Below, piece after piece: positions 1 to 7,285 of a stretch of 16,761 nucleotides of DNA. The DNA is from SFEL01 sp045592165. Its GTDB lineage: Bacteria; Bacillota; Clostridia; Christensenellales; CAG-138. The stretch is from the NCBI GenBank assembly GCA_045592165.1, contig JAZNUG010000202.1, forward strand, positions 1 to 16,761, in the 5' to 3' direction. Numbering within the stretch: the first letter of the stretch is position 1; every line of letters begins with the position of its first letter. A program made the position numbers and the translations under genes. Under the pieces are notes generated by a model. That model was not told the DNA's origin, did not search any database, and saw only the letters and a list, made by a program, of their open reading frames with translations.

Positions 1-860
1 ACGATCTGCAGCAGCAGGTCGCCCAGCTCCTCGCAAAGGGCATCGGGGTCCTTGCTGTCTATGGCATCTATTACTTCGTATGCTTCCTCGATAAGGTTGC
101 TGCGAATGGATTCATGGGTCTGCTCTGCATCCCAGGGGCAGCCGCCGGGGGCTCTGAGGCGGCGCAGGATGTACATAAGGCCGTCTGCGTCGCCGCGGGT
201 CAGGTTTTCCTGGGCAGGGGCAGGAGGGATTATGCAGCAGGTAGCGGCAAAGTATCCGCTCTGCCTGTCCAGCTCGTAAAGGGGAATGCTGCGTATGTCG
301 TATGTGCCGAAGTCGTTCATTGTGCAGAAGAATACCTGATATTCATCGGGGTAGTATTCTCCGAGGGTCAGCTTTATTTCGCCGGCGCGGATGGGAGTGT
401 CGATCTCCTCTATGCACAGGGGGGTGAAGGGGTCTATTCGGGCGGGCAGGTCATTTGCGGCGCAAATGGTGATGCTTGCATAGGCAAGGCCGGCCTCTGC
501 GCAGGCGGCTTCAGCATAGCCTGTGCCGGGCAGCAGCTTAACGGTTACGTTTCTTTCTTCCGCAGCCTTGCGTATGGCGGCAAGCTGGGCCTGTCCGGGG
601 CCGCGGCCGGGTACTGCGTAAACGGCATCCGCTCCGCACATAAGCCGGGCGGCAATGGCGTCGTTCAGCTCGTCAAAGTCAAAGCACTCTCCGTAAAGGT
701 CATCCATAGAGGTGTAGCTTATGCCGGAGGATTTTATCCACCGGGCGCTGTGATGGGCATCCGTCTGCAGGAAAAGATGAGTTGCATTAAGCACGGCGAT
801 CTGCGCCGCAACACCAAGGCTGCCGGGGGTGGAAAGGGGTACTATTGTCAGCTGGGTCAT
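1..860 (-). CDS. yabN: YabN-type tetrapyrrole-methylase-like/MazG nucleotide pyrophosphohydrolase (3' part missing)
   Basis: The gene reads leftward from an ATG at 858-860 and stays open to the window edge, giving 286 codons with the C-terminus missing. Residues about 225-286 are the start of a MazG domain: the GGCPWD motif, then EEAYE (Glu258, Glu259, Glu262) and EELGD (Glu278, Asp281), the metal-binding EExxE...ExxD signature of all-alpha NTP pyrophosphatases. These hydrolyse (d)NTPs to monophosphates, probably as house-cleaning enzymes in the cytoplasm. Residues 1-220 occupy the place of the methylase domain of B. subtilis YabN and keep pieces such as YAVPG, but the glycine-rich SAM loop is not recognisable. 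A Shine-Dalgarno AGAGGTGA (complement of 867-874) reaches the stop codon of the upstream yabM-like gene, 13 bases away, so the two are one operon. The MazG call is firm; methylase activity is doubtful. Confidence 0.9.
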   Translation of the reverse strand, partial: MTQLTIVPLSTPGSLGVAAQIAVLNATHLFLQTDAHHSARWIKSSGISYTSMDDLYGECFDFDELNDAIAARLMCGADAVYAVPGRGPGQAQLAAIRKAAEERNVTVKLLPGTGYAEAACAEAGLAYASITICAANDLPARIDPFTPLCIEEIDTPIRAGEIKLTLGEYYPDEYQVFFCTMNDFGTYDIRSIPLYELDRQSGYFAATCCIIPPAPAQENLTRGDADGLMYILRRLRAPGGCPWDAEQTHESIRSNLIEEAYEVIDAIDSKDPDALCEELGDLLLQI

Positions 861-873
861 TTGATTTCACCTC

Positions 874-2469
874 TTATTTATTGCCGTATATAAGTCTTCT
901 CAGCTTGCTGCCGCCGGGAATATAAGCCAGTTCTTCTCTGGAGAACATCTTAAGGTATATTGCAAGGACAGCATATACGCATACGCCGAGGAATACGGAG
1001 ATTATCACTGCGGTGGTGTCGTGGCCCATGCGGTATATGAAATCGTGGCACATATACACCATTGCGCCCATGGCAAGGGAGGAGAGCAGGGGCTTGAGAA
1101 CAACATCCCACAGATTCAGCTCTATTCTTGCCCTGCGGAGGGCGTAAACCGTATCGGCAAGGCCGGCAAAGGCATAACAAATTACGGTGGATACCGAAGC
1201 GCCCTGTATATTGATTGAAGGAATGTTCATCAGTATCAGCAGGGAAACAACCTTCAGCAGGAAGCCTATGAACAGATTGAACAGAGGAACGTTGGGCTTG
1301 CCCAGGCCCTGAATAACGCCTGTCATGGACTGAACGAGAGAGAGGAATATTACGCCTATGGCAGCGGTGTGCATAAGGTCCGCTGCAAGGTCAAGCTGGG
1401 CTTCGGTAAGCACAGGGTACAGCATGGACAGTATGGGACGGGCCAGCACGAAAAGGCCGACGGCGCAGGGCAGGCCGATTATAAGGGCCAGCTTAAGGCC
1501 GAGGCAGCATATGCTCATTACGCTTTCCTTTTCTCTGCGGGCAACGGCGGCGGATATGGCGGGCACAAGGCTCATCGCAAGGGCCATGGTAAGCACGCCG
1601 GGCATGTTTACAAGGGTGGTAACATTGGTGCGCAGCAGGGAGTATGCGGTCTGGGCGGTATCCTGAGAATAGCCCAGCTTAAGCAGTATTCTGATTATAA
1701 GAGCGCTGTCCACCATGCCGGAAAGGGAACTTATCGATGCGCCCAGCGTTATGGGAATGGCGAGGAAAATAAGGTTCTTTAAAACAGGGGCGGGCTTATA
1801 GGGCTCGGTCTGGTCCATGCGCTTTCTGATGGCGGGGCGATAGCGGTTATAAACAAGAATTATCACTATCAGCGCCAGCACTTCGGATACCGCAACGCCT
1901 ATCAGAGCGCCCATTGCCGCAAATTCAGGGCCGCGGGGCAGCAGCTTTATCGCAAGGGTAAGGCCTATTGCCAGCTTGCCAACCTGCTCTACGACCTGGG
2001 AGAGTGCGGTGCCTGTCATGCGCTGCATTCCCTGGAGATATCCACGGTAAGCGCACATTATGGATACCACCAGCATTGCGGGGGAAAGCACCTTGAAGGA
2101 ATGATGGGCCGCATCCAGGGTGGAAATGGAGGCCAGGGCATTGGAGCCGAAGAACATCAGCGCGCCGGTTACAAGGCCAACGCAGATGAGCAGCCTCATG
2201 GCGGTGGTAAATACCTTGTGAGCGCCCCGGTAATCTCCTGCAGTCATCCGCTCGGATACCATTTTGGATATGGCGGTGGGAAGGCCGGATGAGGATATAA
2301 CCAAAAGGCCGGAGTAGTAAGGGTATACCACTTCGTAGTAGCTTGTTCCGATGGGGCCTATGGCGTTTGCCAGAGGTATGCGGAAGAATGCGCCTATTAT
2401 TTTTACCAGCAGGCCCGCCGCGCCGAGTATCACGGCGCCCCGCACGAAGGATGTCTTTTTCTTTTCCAT
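874..2469 (-). CDS. yabM: YabM/SpoVB/MurJ-family polysaccharide (lipid-linked) flippase-like membrane protein
   Basis: A 531-residue polytopic membrane protein of the MOP (MATE-like) superfamily. It opens with MEKKKTSFVRGAVILGAAGL and continues with many hydrophobic helices, probably 14, which is the usual length and topology for SpoVB/YtgP/YabM proteins. The conserved family stretches IGPIGTSYYEVVYPYY (about residues 37-52) and SSGLPTAISKMVSER (about 59-73) are present. Family members export lipid-linked precursors for peptidoglycan, spore cortex or other polysaccharides; the substrate here is not readable. The position directly before a yabN homologue matches B. subtilis yabM-yabN and is why I prefer YabM over other paralogues. 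A GGAG (complement of 2483-2486) lies 13 bases before the ATG, rather far, so the start is likely but not certain. Could equally be labelled SpoVB or MurJ. Confidence 0.88.
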   Translation of the reverse strand: MEKKKTSFVRGAVILGAAGLLVKIIGAFFRIPLANAIGPIGTSYYEVVYPYYSGLLVISSSGLPTAISKMVSERMTAGDYRGAHKVFTTAMRLLICVGLVTGALMFFGSNALASISTLDAAHHSFKVLSPAMLVVSIMCAYRGYLQGMQRMTGTALSQVVEQVGKLAIGLTLAIKLLPRGPEFAAMGALIGVAVSEVLALIVIILVYNRYRPAIRKRMDQTEPYKPAPVLKNLIFLAIPITLGASISSLSGMVDSALIIRILLKLGYSQDTAQTAYSLLRTNVTTLVNMPGVLTMALAMSLVPAISAAVARREKESVMSICCLGLKLALIIGLPCAVGLFVLARPILSMLYPVLTEAQLDLAADLMHTAAIGVIFLSLVQSMTGVIQGLGKPNVPLFNLFIGFLLKVVSLLILMNIPSINIQGASVSTVICYAFAGLADTVYALRRARIELNLWDVVLKPLLSSLAMGAMVYMCHDFIYRMGHDTTAVIISVFLGVCVYAVLAIYLKMFSREELAYIPGGSKLRRLIYGNK

Positions 2470-2541
2470 TGTTACAATTTTGCTCCGGGAATATTGCCAA
2501 AATGCCCATGGCTATGCTGCCATCTTTGCATAGGCTTATCT

Positions 2542-2570
2542 ATTATACCAGATTTACAGCGGTATGCATG
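2542..2570 (-). promoter_or_regulatory. Probable sigma-A promoter of the yabM-yabN operon
   Basis: On the minus strand a perfect TATAAT (complement of 2542-2547) is preceded by TGG, forming an extended -10 box. The -35 region at 17-19 bases upstream (around 2565-2572) has only weak matches, which is common for extended -10 promoters. Transcription would start near 2535, leaving a leader of about 65 bases before the ATG at 2469. Confidence 0.55.
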
Positions 2571-2609
2571 AAAAAATACGAAGAAACCGAAAAGTTTTCC
2601 AATCCGACA

Positions 2610-2638
2610 TATTAATCCCATATGAAATATAGTATACT
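2610..2638 (+). promoter_or_regulatory. Possible promoter of the nucleoside kinase gene
   Basis: TATACT at 2633-2638 matches the -10 consensus at five of six positions. The -35 region 17 bases upstream (2610-2615, TATTAA) is poor. CCGACA at 2604-2609 resembles a -35 box but would be 23 bases away. The gene must have a promoter in the 236-base divergent gap 2470-2705, and this is the best candidate I see. Confidence 0.35.
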
Positions 2639-2705
2639 TGTATCAAATTCTTACTGTCATATCGGGATAAACTTACCTTTTTCAGCCCAAGAGGAGAAAA
2701 GCATT

Positions 2706-4373
2706 ATGAATATCACTATGAACATGGACGGAAAAAACATAGCCGTTGAAAGCGGAAAAACCATACTGGATGCAATACGCATGGCCGGTCTGGACAGCAT
2801 CAGCCTTGCGGAGCGTCCTCTTGCCGCGCAGATAGCGGGAGAAGTATTCAGCCTTGGATTTACGCCCAATAAGGATACAAATATGCAGCTGCTCCGCTAT
2901 ACCGATGAGATGGGCAGAAGGGTGTATGAGCGTACGCTGCAGTTTGTGTTTATAGTTGCGGTGCGTAAGCTCTATCCTTCCGCAAGGGTATGGGTCAGGT
3001 ATTCCCTGGGCCAGGGGCTGTTTGTGTCCCTTACTGACGGGGACAGGGTATTTACCCAGGAAGATACCAATAAAATCGAAACCGAAATGCGTTTGCTGGT
3101 GCGTAAGGGGCTGCCCCTTGAGCGCAGACGTATATCAATAAAAGAGGCCGTGGAATTCTTTGAAAAGGACGGACAGCAGGATAAGGCTGACCTTCTCAAA
3201 TGGCGCAGGTTCAGTTATTTTGACGTTTATCAGGCAGAAGGCCATAAGGATTATTTCTATGGGGAAATGACACCGGATACATCATATGTGGATGTTTTCC
3301 GGCTCAAACACGTTTGGGATGGGGCTGTGATGCTGATGATGCCAAGGGTGGATGCGCCGGATGTGCTTGCAGAATGTCCGGATTTGCCCAAGCTTCATTC
3401 CGTATTTCATCAGAGCGATGAATGGGGCAGACTGATGAGGTGCGATACCGTTCATCAGCTCAATACCGCCGTGCAAAACGGAAGCATACGTGAACTGGTA
3501 CGCATAAACGAGGTGCTGCATCAGCGCAGATATGCCGAGGTTGCGGATAAGATACTGGAAAAAGGAGCAAAGGCAATACTGCTGGCAGGCCCTTCCTCCT
3601 CCGGCAAAACCACATCCGCCCACAGGCTGGCCACCCAGCTGAGGGTACATGGACTGGATCCCGTAATGCTGTCGCTGGATGACTATTATATCGACAGGGA
3701 TAAAATACAGCCGAATGAAAACGGCCAGATTGACCTTGAGCATATCAATACTCTGGATATTCCCCGCTTCAAGCAGGACCTTGCCGCCCTCATCCGGGGC
3801 GAAGAGGTGGAAGTGCCTGAATTTGATTTCAAGACCGCACGCCGCGCAGCCCATGGAAGGCTGCTGAAGCTCAGGGAGGATCAGCCTGTGATAATCGAAG
3901 GCATACACGGGCTTAATCCCCAGCTTATAGGCGAAGTGGATGAAAGCAGGATATTCAGGGTGTACGTCAGCGCCCTTACCACCCTCAATCTTGACGACCA
4001 CAACCGCATACGCACTACGGATATACGCATACTTCGCCGTCTTGTAAGGGATTACAAGACCCGCAATGCCTCTATGGAGGAAACCCTGGGCATGTGGGCC
4101 AGCGTAAGACGGGGAGAGGAAAGGTGGATTTTCCCCTATCAGGAAAATGCTGATGCCCTCATCAATACCACATTGCTGTATGAACCCTCCGTACTGAAAA
4201 AGTACGTTTATCCTTTGCTCAATGAGGTTACGCCCCAGAGCAAATATTATGCCATGGCGAGGGACATAGTAAAATTCCTCAATTACATACTGGATGCGGA
4301 TATTGAGGACGAAATACCTCCCACGTCAATCATGCGCGAGTTTATCGGCGGCAATACATATTACCGCAAATAA
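2706..4373 (+). CDS. Nucleoside (uridine) kinase with N-terminal threonyl-tRNA-synthetase-like TGS/SAD region
   Basis: A 555-residue cytoplasmic protein. The C-terminal half is a uridine kinase/phosphoribulokinase-type P-loop kinase: Walker A GPSSSGKTT at about residues 295-303, then SLDDYYIDRD at about 323-332, the family's substrate-side aspartates, and VIIEGIHGLN. The N-terminal 60 residues look like a TGS domain (KTILDAIRMAGL), and the region to about 260 resembles the second additional domain of threonyl-tRNA synthetase. This architecture recurs in Clostridia and Thermotoga and is usually annotated simply as nucleoside kinase; the likely reaction is ATP-dependent phosphorylation of uridine or cytidine. 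The start at 2706 is chosen over an upstream in-frame ATG at 2622 because GAGGAG (2691-2696) sits 9 bases before it and the upstream 28 residues look unlike the family. The gene stands alone, convergent with the next one. Confidence 0.88.
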   Translation: MNITMNMDGKNIAVESGKTILDAIRMAGLDSISLAERPLAAQIAGEVFSLGFTPNKDTNMQLLRYTDEMGRRVYERTLQFVFIVAVRKLYPSARVWVRYSLGQGLFVSLTDGDRVFTQEDTNKIETEMRLLVRKGLPLERRRISIKEAVEFFEKDGQQDKADLLKWRRFSYFDVYQAEGHKDYFYGEMTPDTSYVDVFRLKHVWDGAVMLMMPRVDAPDVLAECPDLPKLHSVFHQSDEWGRLMRCDTVHQLNTAVQNGSIRELVRINEVLHQRRYAEVADKILEKGAKAILLAGPSSSGKTTSAHRLATQLRVHGLDPVMLSLDDYYIDRDKIQPNENGQIDLEHINTLDIPRFKQDLAALIRGEEVEVPEFDFKTARRAAHGRLLKLREDQPVIIEGIHGLNPQLIGEVDESRIFRVYVSALTTLNLDDHNRIRTTDIRILRRLVRDYKTRNASMEETLGMWASVRRGEERWIFPYQENADALINTTLLYEPSVLKKYVYPLLNEVTPQSKYYAMARDIVKFLNYILDADIEDEIPPTSIMREFIGGNTYYRK

Positions 4374-4769
4374 CTACAATACCCAGCTGTGAAGAAAGCT
4401 GCTCAGCCAATTTATAGGAAGGCTCAGCCCCGCCCACAGCAGGGTGTATTGCGGGCATATCTGTCCGTAAAGATTCAGCGGCTTCTCCGAATAATCCCAT
4501 ACGTTCAGCTTCAGCCGTATGTTTACTATGTATCCTGCGGCAAATTCAAGGGCGGTTATCAGCAGCGCGCCTGTTATGCATTTGTAAAGCAAAGGCATGG
4601 GGTACCTTGCGAATATGCTGCTGAGCAGGGAAAAGGCCAGTCCCCCTGTTATAAACATGGAAATATGGCTGCGGCCCCGCCACAGATATTCCAGCCCGAT
4701 ATAGGCTCCGCCGCCCAAGATAAAGCACACAAAAAAGCTAATCATGTCAATAGCTTGGCTGCGCAGCAT
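4374..4769 (-). CDS. Small four-helix membrane protein, putative ABC-transporter permease family (CmpB-like, PF06541 type)
   Basis: About 131 residues with four hydrophobic segments. Near the C-terminus lies the pattern NVWDYSEKPLNLYGQIC, the hallmark (N-W-D-Y-S, P-N, G-Q-I-C) of the family labelled putative ABC-transporter type IV or CmpB in Firmicutes, whose function is not established. The reading frame extends upstream to a TTG at 4853, but the extra residues are polar, lack a ribosome site and would cover the promoter of the divergent gene. I therefore chose ATG 4767-4769; ATG 4743-4745, directly at the first helix, is also possible. Neither has a clear Shine-Dalgarno. The TAG stop (complement of 4374-4376) abuts the TAA of the nucleoside kinase with no bases between, and I see no terminator there. 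Confidence 0.72.
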   Translation of the reverse strand: MLRSQAIDMISFFVCFILGGGAYIGLEYLWRGRSHISMFITGGLAFSLLSSIFARYPMPLLYKCITGALLITALEFAAGYIVNIRLKLNVWDYSEKPLNLYGQICPQYTLLWAGLSLPINWLSSFLHSWVL

Positions 4770-4776
4770 AAAAATA

Positions 4777-4805
4777 TTCAAAATCAATATCTGGTATGGT
4801 ATAAT
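4777..4805 (+). promoter_or_regulatory. Strong sigma-A promoter for the glycerophosphodiesterase-VanW operon
   Basis: TTCAAA (4777-4782, four of six to the -35 consensus), a 17-base spacer and a perfect TATAAT (4800-4805) preceded by TGG, an extended -10. Transcription would begin near 4812, giving a leader of about 30 bases that contains the strong ribosome site at 4828-4836. The start of the promoter lies close to the ATG of the divergent small membrane protein. Confidence 0.75.
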
Positions 4806-4819
4806 CGTATCATATACCA
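4797..4819. repeat. Inverted repeat overlapping the -10 box (possible operator)
   Basis: TGGTATA (4797-4803) and TATACCA (4813-4819) form perfect 7-base arms around a 9-base centre. The left arm is part of the extended -10 box. The mirrored arm also creates a TATGAT (complement of 4809-4814) that could serve as a -10 for the minus-strand gene. It may therefore be an operator, a pair of divergent -10 boxes, or chance symmetry in AT-rich DNA. Confidence 0.4.
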
Positions 4820-4827
4820 CATCATCC

Positions 4828-4836
4828 AAGGAGGTG
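4828..4836 (+). promoter_or_regulatory. Ribosome binding site fixing the TTG start of the glycerophosphodiesterase
   Basis: AAGGAGGTG is a near-complete complement of the 16S rRNA 3' end and lies 6 bases before TTG 4843-4845. No ATG in the correct frame is nearby, and the only upstream in-frame ATG (4744) precedes the promoter, so the TTG is the credible start. Confidence 0.85.
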
Positions 4837-4842
4837 TCCGCC

Positions 4843-5571
4843 TTGTCATGCAAAGTTTGGGCTCACAGAGGAGCCAGCGCATATGCGCCGGAGAATACCA
4901 TTGCGGCTTTCCGCATGGCCATGGAGATGGGCGCGGATGGCATAGAGCTGGATGTTCAGCTCAGCAGCGACGGCAAGCTGATGGTAATACACGATGCCAC
5001 CGTTAACCGTACCTCAAACGGCGGGGGCAGGGTGGTGGATATGACCTGCCAGGAGCTGAAAAAGCTGGATTTTTCCAATGGAATGGCAGAGTATAAGGAT
5101 GCCCGCATTCCCACCTTGAAGGAGGTATACGGCCTTGTCAAAAACAGCGCCATGACGGTAAACGTCGAGGTGAAGTGCGACGAGGTAATGTATTACGGCA
5201 TATGGGATAAGCTTATCCGCCTCGAGCGGGAAATGGGCATGCAGGGCAGGATAATCTATTCATCTTTCAATCATTACGTGCTGCAGAAGATCCGCGAAAT
5301 AGATCCCGATGCAAAGATCGGCCTGCTGTATGCCAATGCAATGGTAGACCCATGGGTATATGCAAACTATCTTAAGGCAGATGCAATACATCCCCATTGC
5401 AGGGCTGCGCTGCTTTGCCCCGGCCTCATTGAAGGCTGCGCTCAGAATGGCATCGAGGTAAACGCATGGGCGGCGGATACCGAGCAGGATATGGCTGCCC
5501 TCATACAAAAGGGCGCAAATGCATTGATGACAAACAGCCCGGATGTGGCCCTTGGCCTGCTGGGAAGATAA
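4843..5571 (+). CDS. Glycerophosphodiester phosphodiesterase (cytoplasmic UgpQ/GlpQ-like)
   Basis: 242 residues from a TTG start, a normal length for the single-domain GDPD family. The active-site signature is complete: HRG (His8, Arg9), PENT with Glu17, GADGIELDVQLSSDG with Glu35 and Asp37, and VIHD with His50. NVEVKCDE, then IIYSSFNHYVL and VNAWAADT, follow in the expected order of the TIM barrel, and a TNSPDVAL end is also typical. It should hydrolyse glycerophosphodiesters, from lipid or teichoic acid turnover, to glycerol-3-phosphate and an alcohol. No signal peptide is seen once the TTG start is used, so it probably acts in the cytoplasm. It is the first gene of a two-gene operon with the VanW protein, 15 bases downstream. 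Confidence 0.92.
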   Translation: MSCKVWAHRGASAYAPENTIAAFRMAMEMGADGIELDVQLSSDGKLMVIHDATVNRTSNGGGRVVDMTCQELKKLDFSNGMAEYKDARIPTLKEVYGLVKNSAMTVNVEVKCDEVMYYGIWDKLIRLEREMGMQGRIIYSSFNHYVLQKIREIDPDAKIGLLYANAMVDPWVYANYLKADAIHPHCRAALLCPGLIEGCAQNGIEVNAWAADTEQDMAALIQKGANALMTNSPDVALGLLGR

Positions 5572-5586
5572 TATACGGAGGAAAAC

Positions 5587-7224
5587 ATGGCAGGCCGTAA
5601 AAAGGACGAGCTTAAGCTGCCAAATTACATAAGCAGCAAGCAGAGGAGCCAAAGCCCCTCTGCTTCTCCTGCCCGAAAATCCTCACAGAACGCAAAAAAA
5701 ACACAAAACACAAGAACAGCGGCCGGCTCTTCCCAAAGGCGGGCGGCCGGGGAACAGCGCAAGCCCAAAAAACGGGTGAATTACAAGCGGCTTATAACCG
5801 TATTGGGTTTGTTCATTCTGATTATCAGCGGCGTGATATTCCTGCTCAGCCGCGGAGGACAAAGCAGCGAGCAGCTTGTGATTGGTACAGAACAGGTGTT
5901 GCCTGAGGGCGTAAAAATACTGGGCATAGACGTGGGCGGTGAAACCAAGGCAAAGGCCAGACAGGCCGTTGCCGCTGCGGCGGATGAGATAATAGATTCC
6001 GCACTGATCACAATAAATGCGGCAGGGGAGCAGTATACTCTCAATGCCCAACAGATAAATCTTGCTTACGATATCGAAAACACGCTGCAGCGCGCCCTGG
6101 CATATACCCCCGGGGATTCCGGCGTTGTGGATGTTACTGCGGCGGCAAAGCCCGGCGAGATAAACGACATATTCACCTGGAATACGGTAAATCTCCGCAT
6201 GGAAATAGAAGAGATAGCCGAGACTTTCGATATAAAACCCATGGAGGCAAAGATAGAGCCCATCCATGGCCCAGCCGGAGTCTCCTTCAACTTTACCGAG
6301 GGAAAAGAAGGCCGGGTGCTGGATGTGGAGCAGACCTATGAGTATATCAACTCAATGCTGTCCACCGGAATGTATACCTTTGCTATGGACGGCATATACA
6401 ACAGCATCACTCCATCCATAACTCAGGCGGATCTTCAGGGCGGTTTTGGCCTCAGGTCATCCTTCTCCACCCAGTTCCCAACAAGCCGCAGCGACGAAAC
6501 TGTACAGAACCGCGTATTCAATATAGAAAAGGCGGCGGATATAGTAAGCGGAACGGTGGTTGCTCCCGGTGAGGAGTGGAGCTTTAACGGCCACGTGGGC
6601 CCCCGCACCTACGATACAGGCTGGAAGGGCGCAAACGGCATTGCCGACGGCAAGGATTACACCATACAGGCAGGCGGCGGCATATGCCAGGTAAGTACAA
6701 CCCTTTACAATGCCCTTGTGTGCGCAGATGTGGAGATAAGCTACCGCAGGGCACATACCATCCCCTCCACATATGTGGATAAGGGACTGGATGCCACGGT
6801 GGATTCAATAACCAATATCGATCTGAAGTTCAGAAACAATACGGATGCTCCCATATACCTCCACGCCTTTATCGAGGATGTGCCGGATACCAAATATAAG
6901 ACCATCACGTTTGAGATATACGGCAGGTCATTGCCGGATGGGGTTACCTACAAGACCCGCAGCGAGATAAAGGAGACGATACGTCGCAAGGATGTAAATT
7001 ACACTGATGATGACACCATTCCAAGGGGATACAAGCTGGTCACCCTTGAAGCCCGGAACGGCTATGTTGTGGAGGCATATCAGGATAAATACGTAAACGG
7101 CGTGCTGGAAAGCTCGGAGCTCCTTTATACCGATACCTACAAGGGTAATGCGGAAGAGGCCCGCAGGGGCACCGCCAGCCCCAAGTATTACACTCCTCCT
7201 GAGGGTGCGGTACCAATAGAATAA
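5587..7224 (+). CDS. VanW-family membrane-anchored cell-wall protein with peptidoglycan-binding-like repeat
   Basis: 545 residues. Residues 1-68 are a basic, Lys/Arg/Ser/Ala-rich cytoplasmic tail, and 69-88 form one hydrophobic helix with no cleavage site, so it is a type II membrane protein facing outward. Residues about 115-265 look like the peptidoglycan-binding domain often found before VanW (PF12229 type). The VanW domain covers about 290-425, with GGGICQVSTTLYNA (363-376) and His390. The last 115 residues (NGYVVEAYQDKYVNG and others) may be a G5-like domain, but that is not certain. VanW proteins occur in some vancomycin-resistance clusters and widely in ordinary Clostridia; their reaction is unknown, although the invariant Cys/His pair resembles a transpeptidase-type site. 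ACGGAGG just upstream provides the ribosome site, and a terminator follows 16 bases after the stop. Confidence 0.9.
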   Translation: MAGRKKDELKLPNYISSKQRSQSPSASPARKSSQNAKKTQNTRTAAGSSQRRAAGEQRKPKKRVNYKRLITVLGLFILIISGVIFLLSRGGQSSEQLVIGTEQVLPEGVKILGIDVGGETKAKARQAVAAAADEIIDSALITINAAGEQYTLNAQQINLAYDIENTLQRALAYTPGDSGVVDVTAAAKPGEINDIFTWNTVNLRMEIEEIAETFDIKPMEAKIEPIHGPAGVSFNFTEGKEGRVLDVEQTYEYINSMLSTGMYTFAMDGIYNSITPSITQADLQGGFGLRSSFSTQFPTSRSDETVQNRVFNIEKAADIVSGTVVAPGEEWSFNGHVGPRTYDTGWKGANGIADGKDYTIQAGGGICQVSTTLYNALVCADVEISYRRAHTIPSTYVDKGLDATVDSITNIDLKFRNNTDAPIYLHAFIEDVPDTKYKTITFEIYGRSLPDGVTYKTRSEIKETIRRKDVNYTDDDTIPRGYKLVTLEARNGYVVEAYQDKYVNGVLESSELLYTDTYKGNAEEARRGTASPKYYTPPEGAVPIE

Positions 7225-7240
7225 TTTAATACAGAACAAT

Positions 7241-7267
7241 AAAAATCCGCCTACAGGGCGGATTTTT
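7241..7267. terminator. Bidirectional intrinsic terminator
   Basis: AAAAATCCGCC (7241-7251) pairs perfectly with GGCGGATTTTT (7257-7267) around the loop TACAG. The G+C core with flanking A and T runs works as a terminator in both directions. It lies between the stop codons of the convergent VanW gene (7224) and MFS gene (7286). Confidence 0.9.
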
Positions 7268-7285
7268 ATATATGTTGATACGGTC

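Noticed and set aside
114..893. 259-codon plus-strand open frame
   Set aside because: It lies opposite the real yabN/mazG gene, which shows MazG motifs, a ribosome site and an operon context. The plus-strand translation has no recognisable domain.
3282..4001. 239-codon minus-strand open frame inside the nucleoside kinase gene
   Set aside because: It is opposite the conserved P-loop kinase region, with low-complexity, unfamiliar translation.
4384..4401. Small hairpin CAGCT/AGCTG after the nucleoside kinase stop, considered as a terminator
   Set aside because: Only five base pairs, an eight-base loop and no T tract on either strand. It also lies inside the coding region of the small membrane protein.
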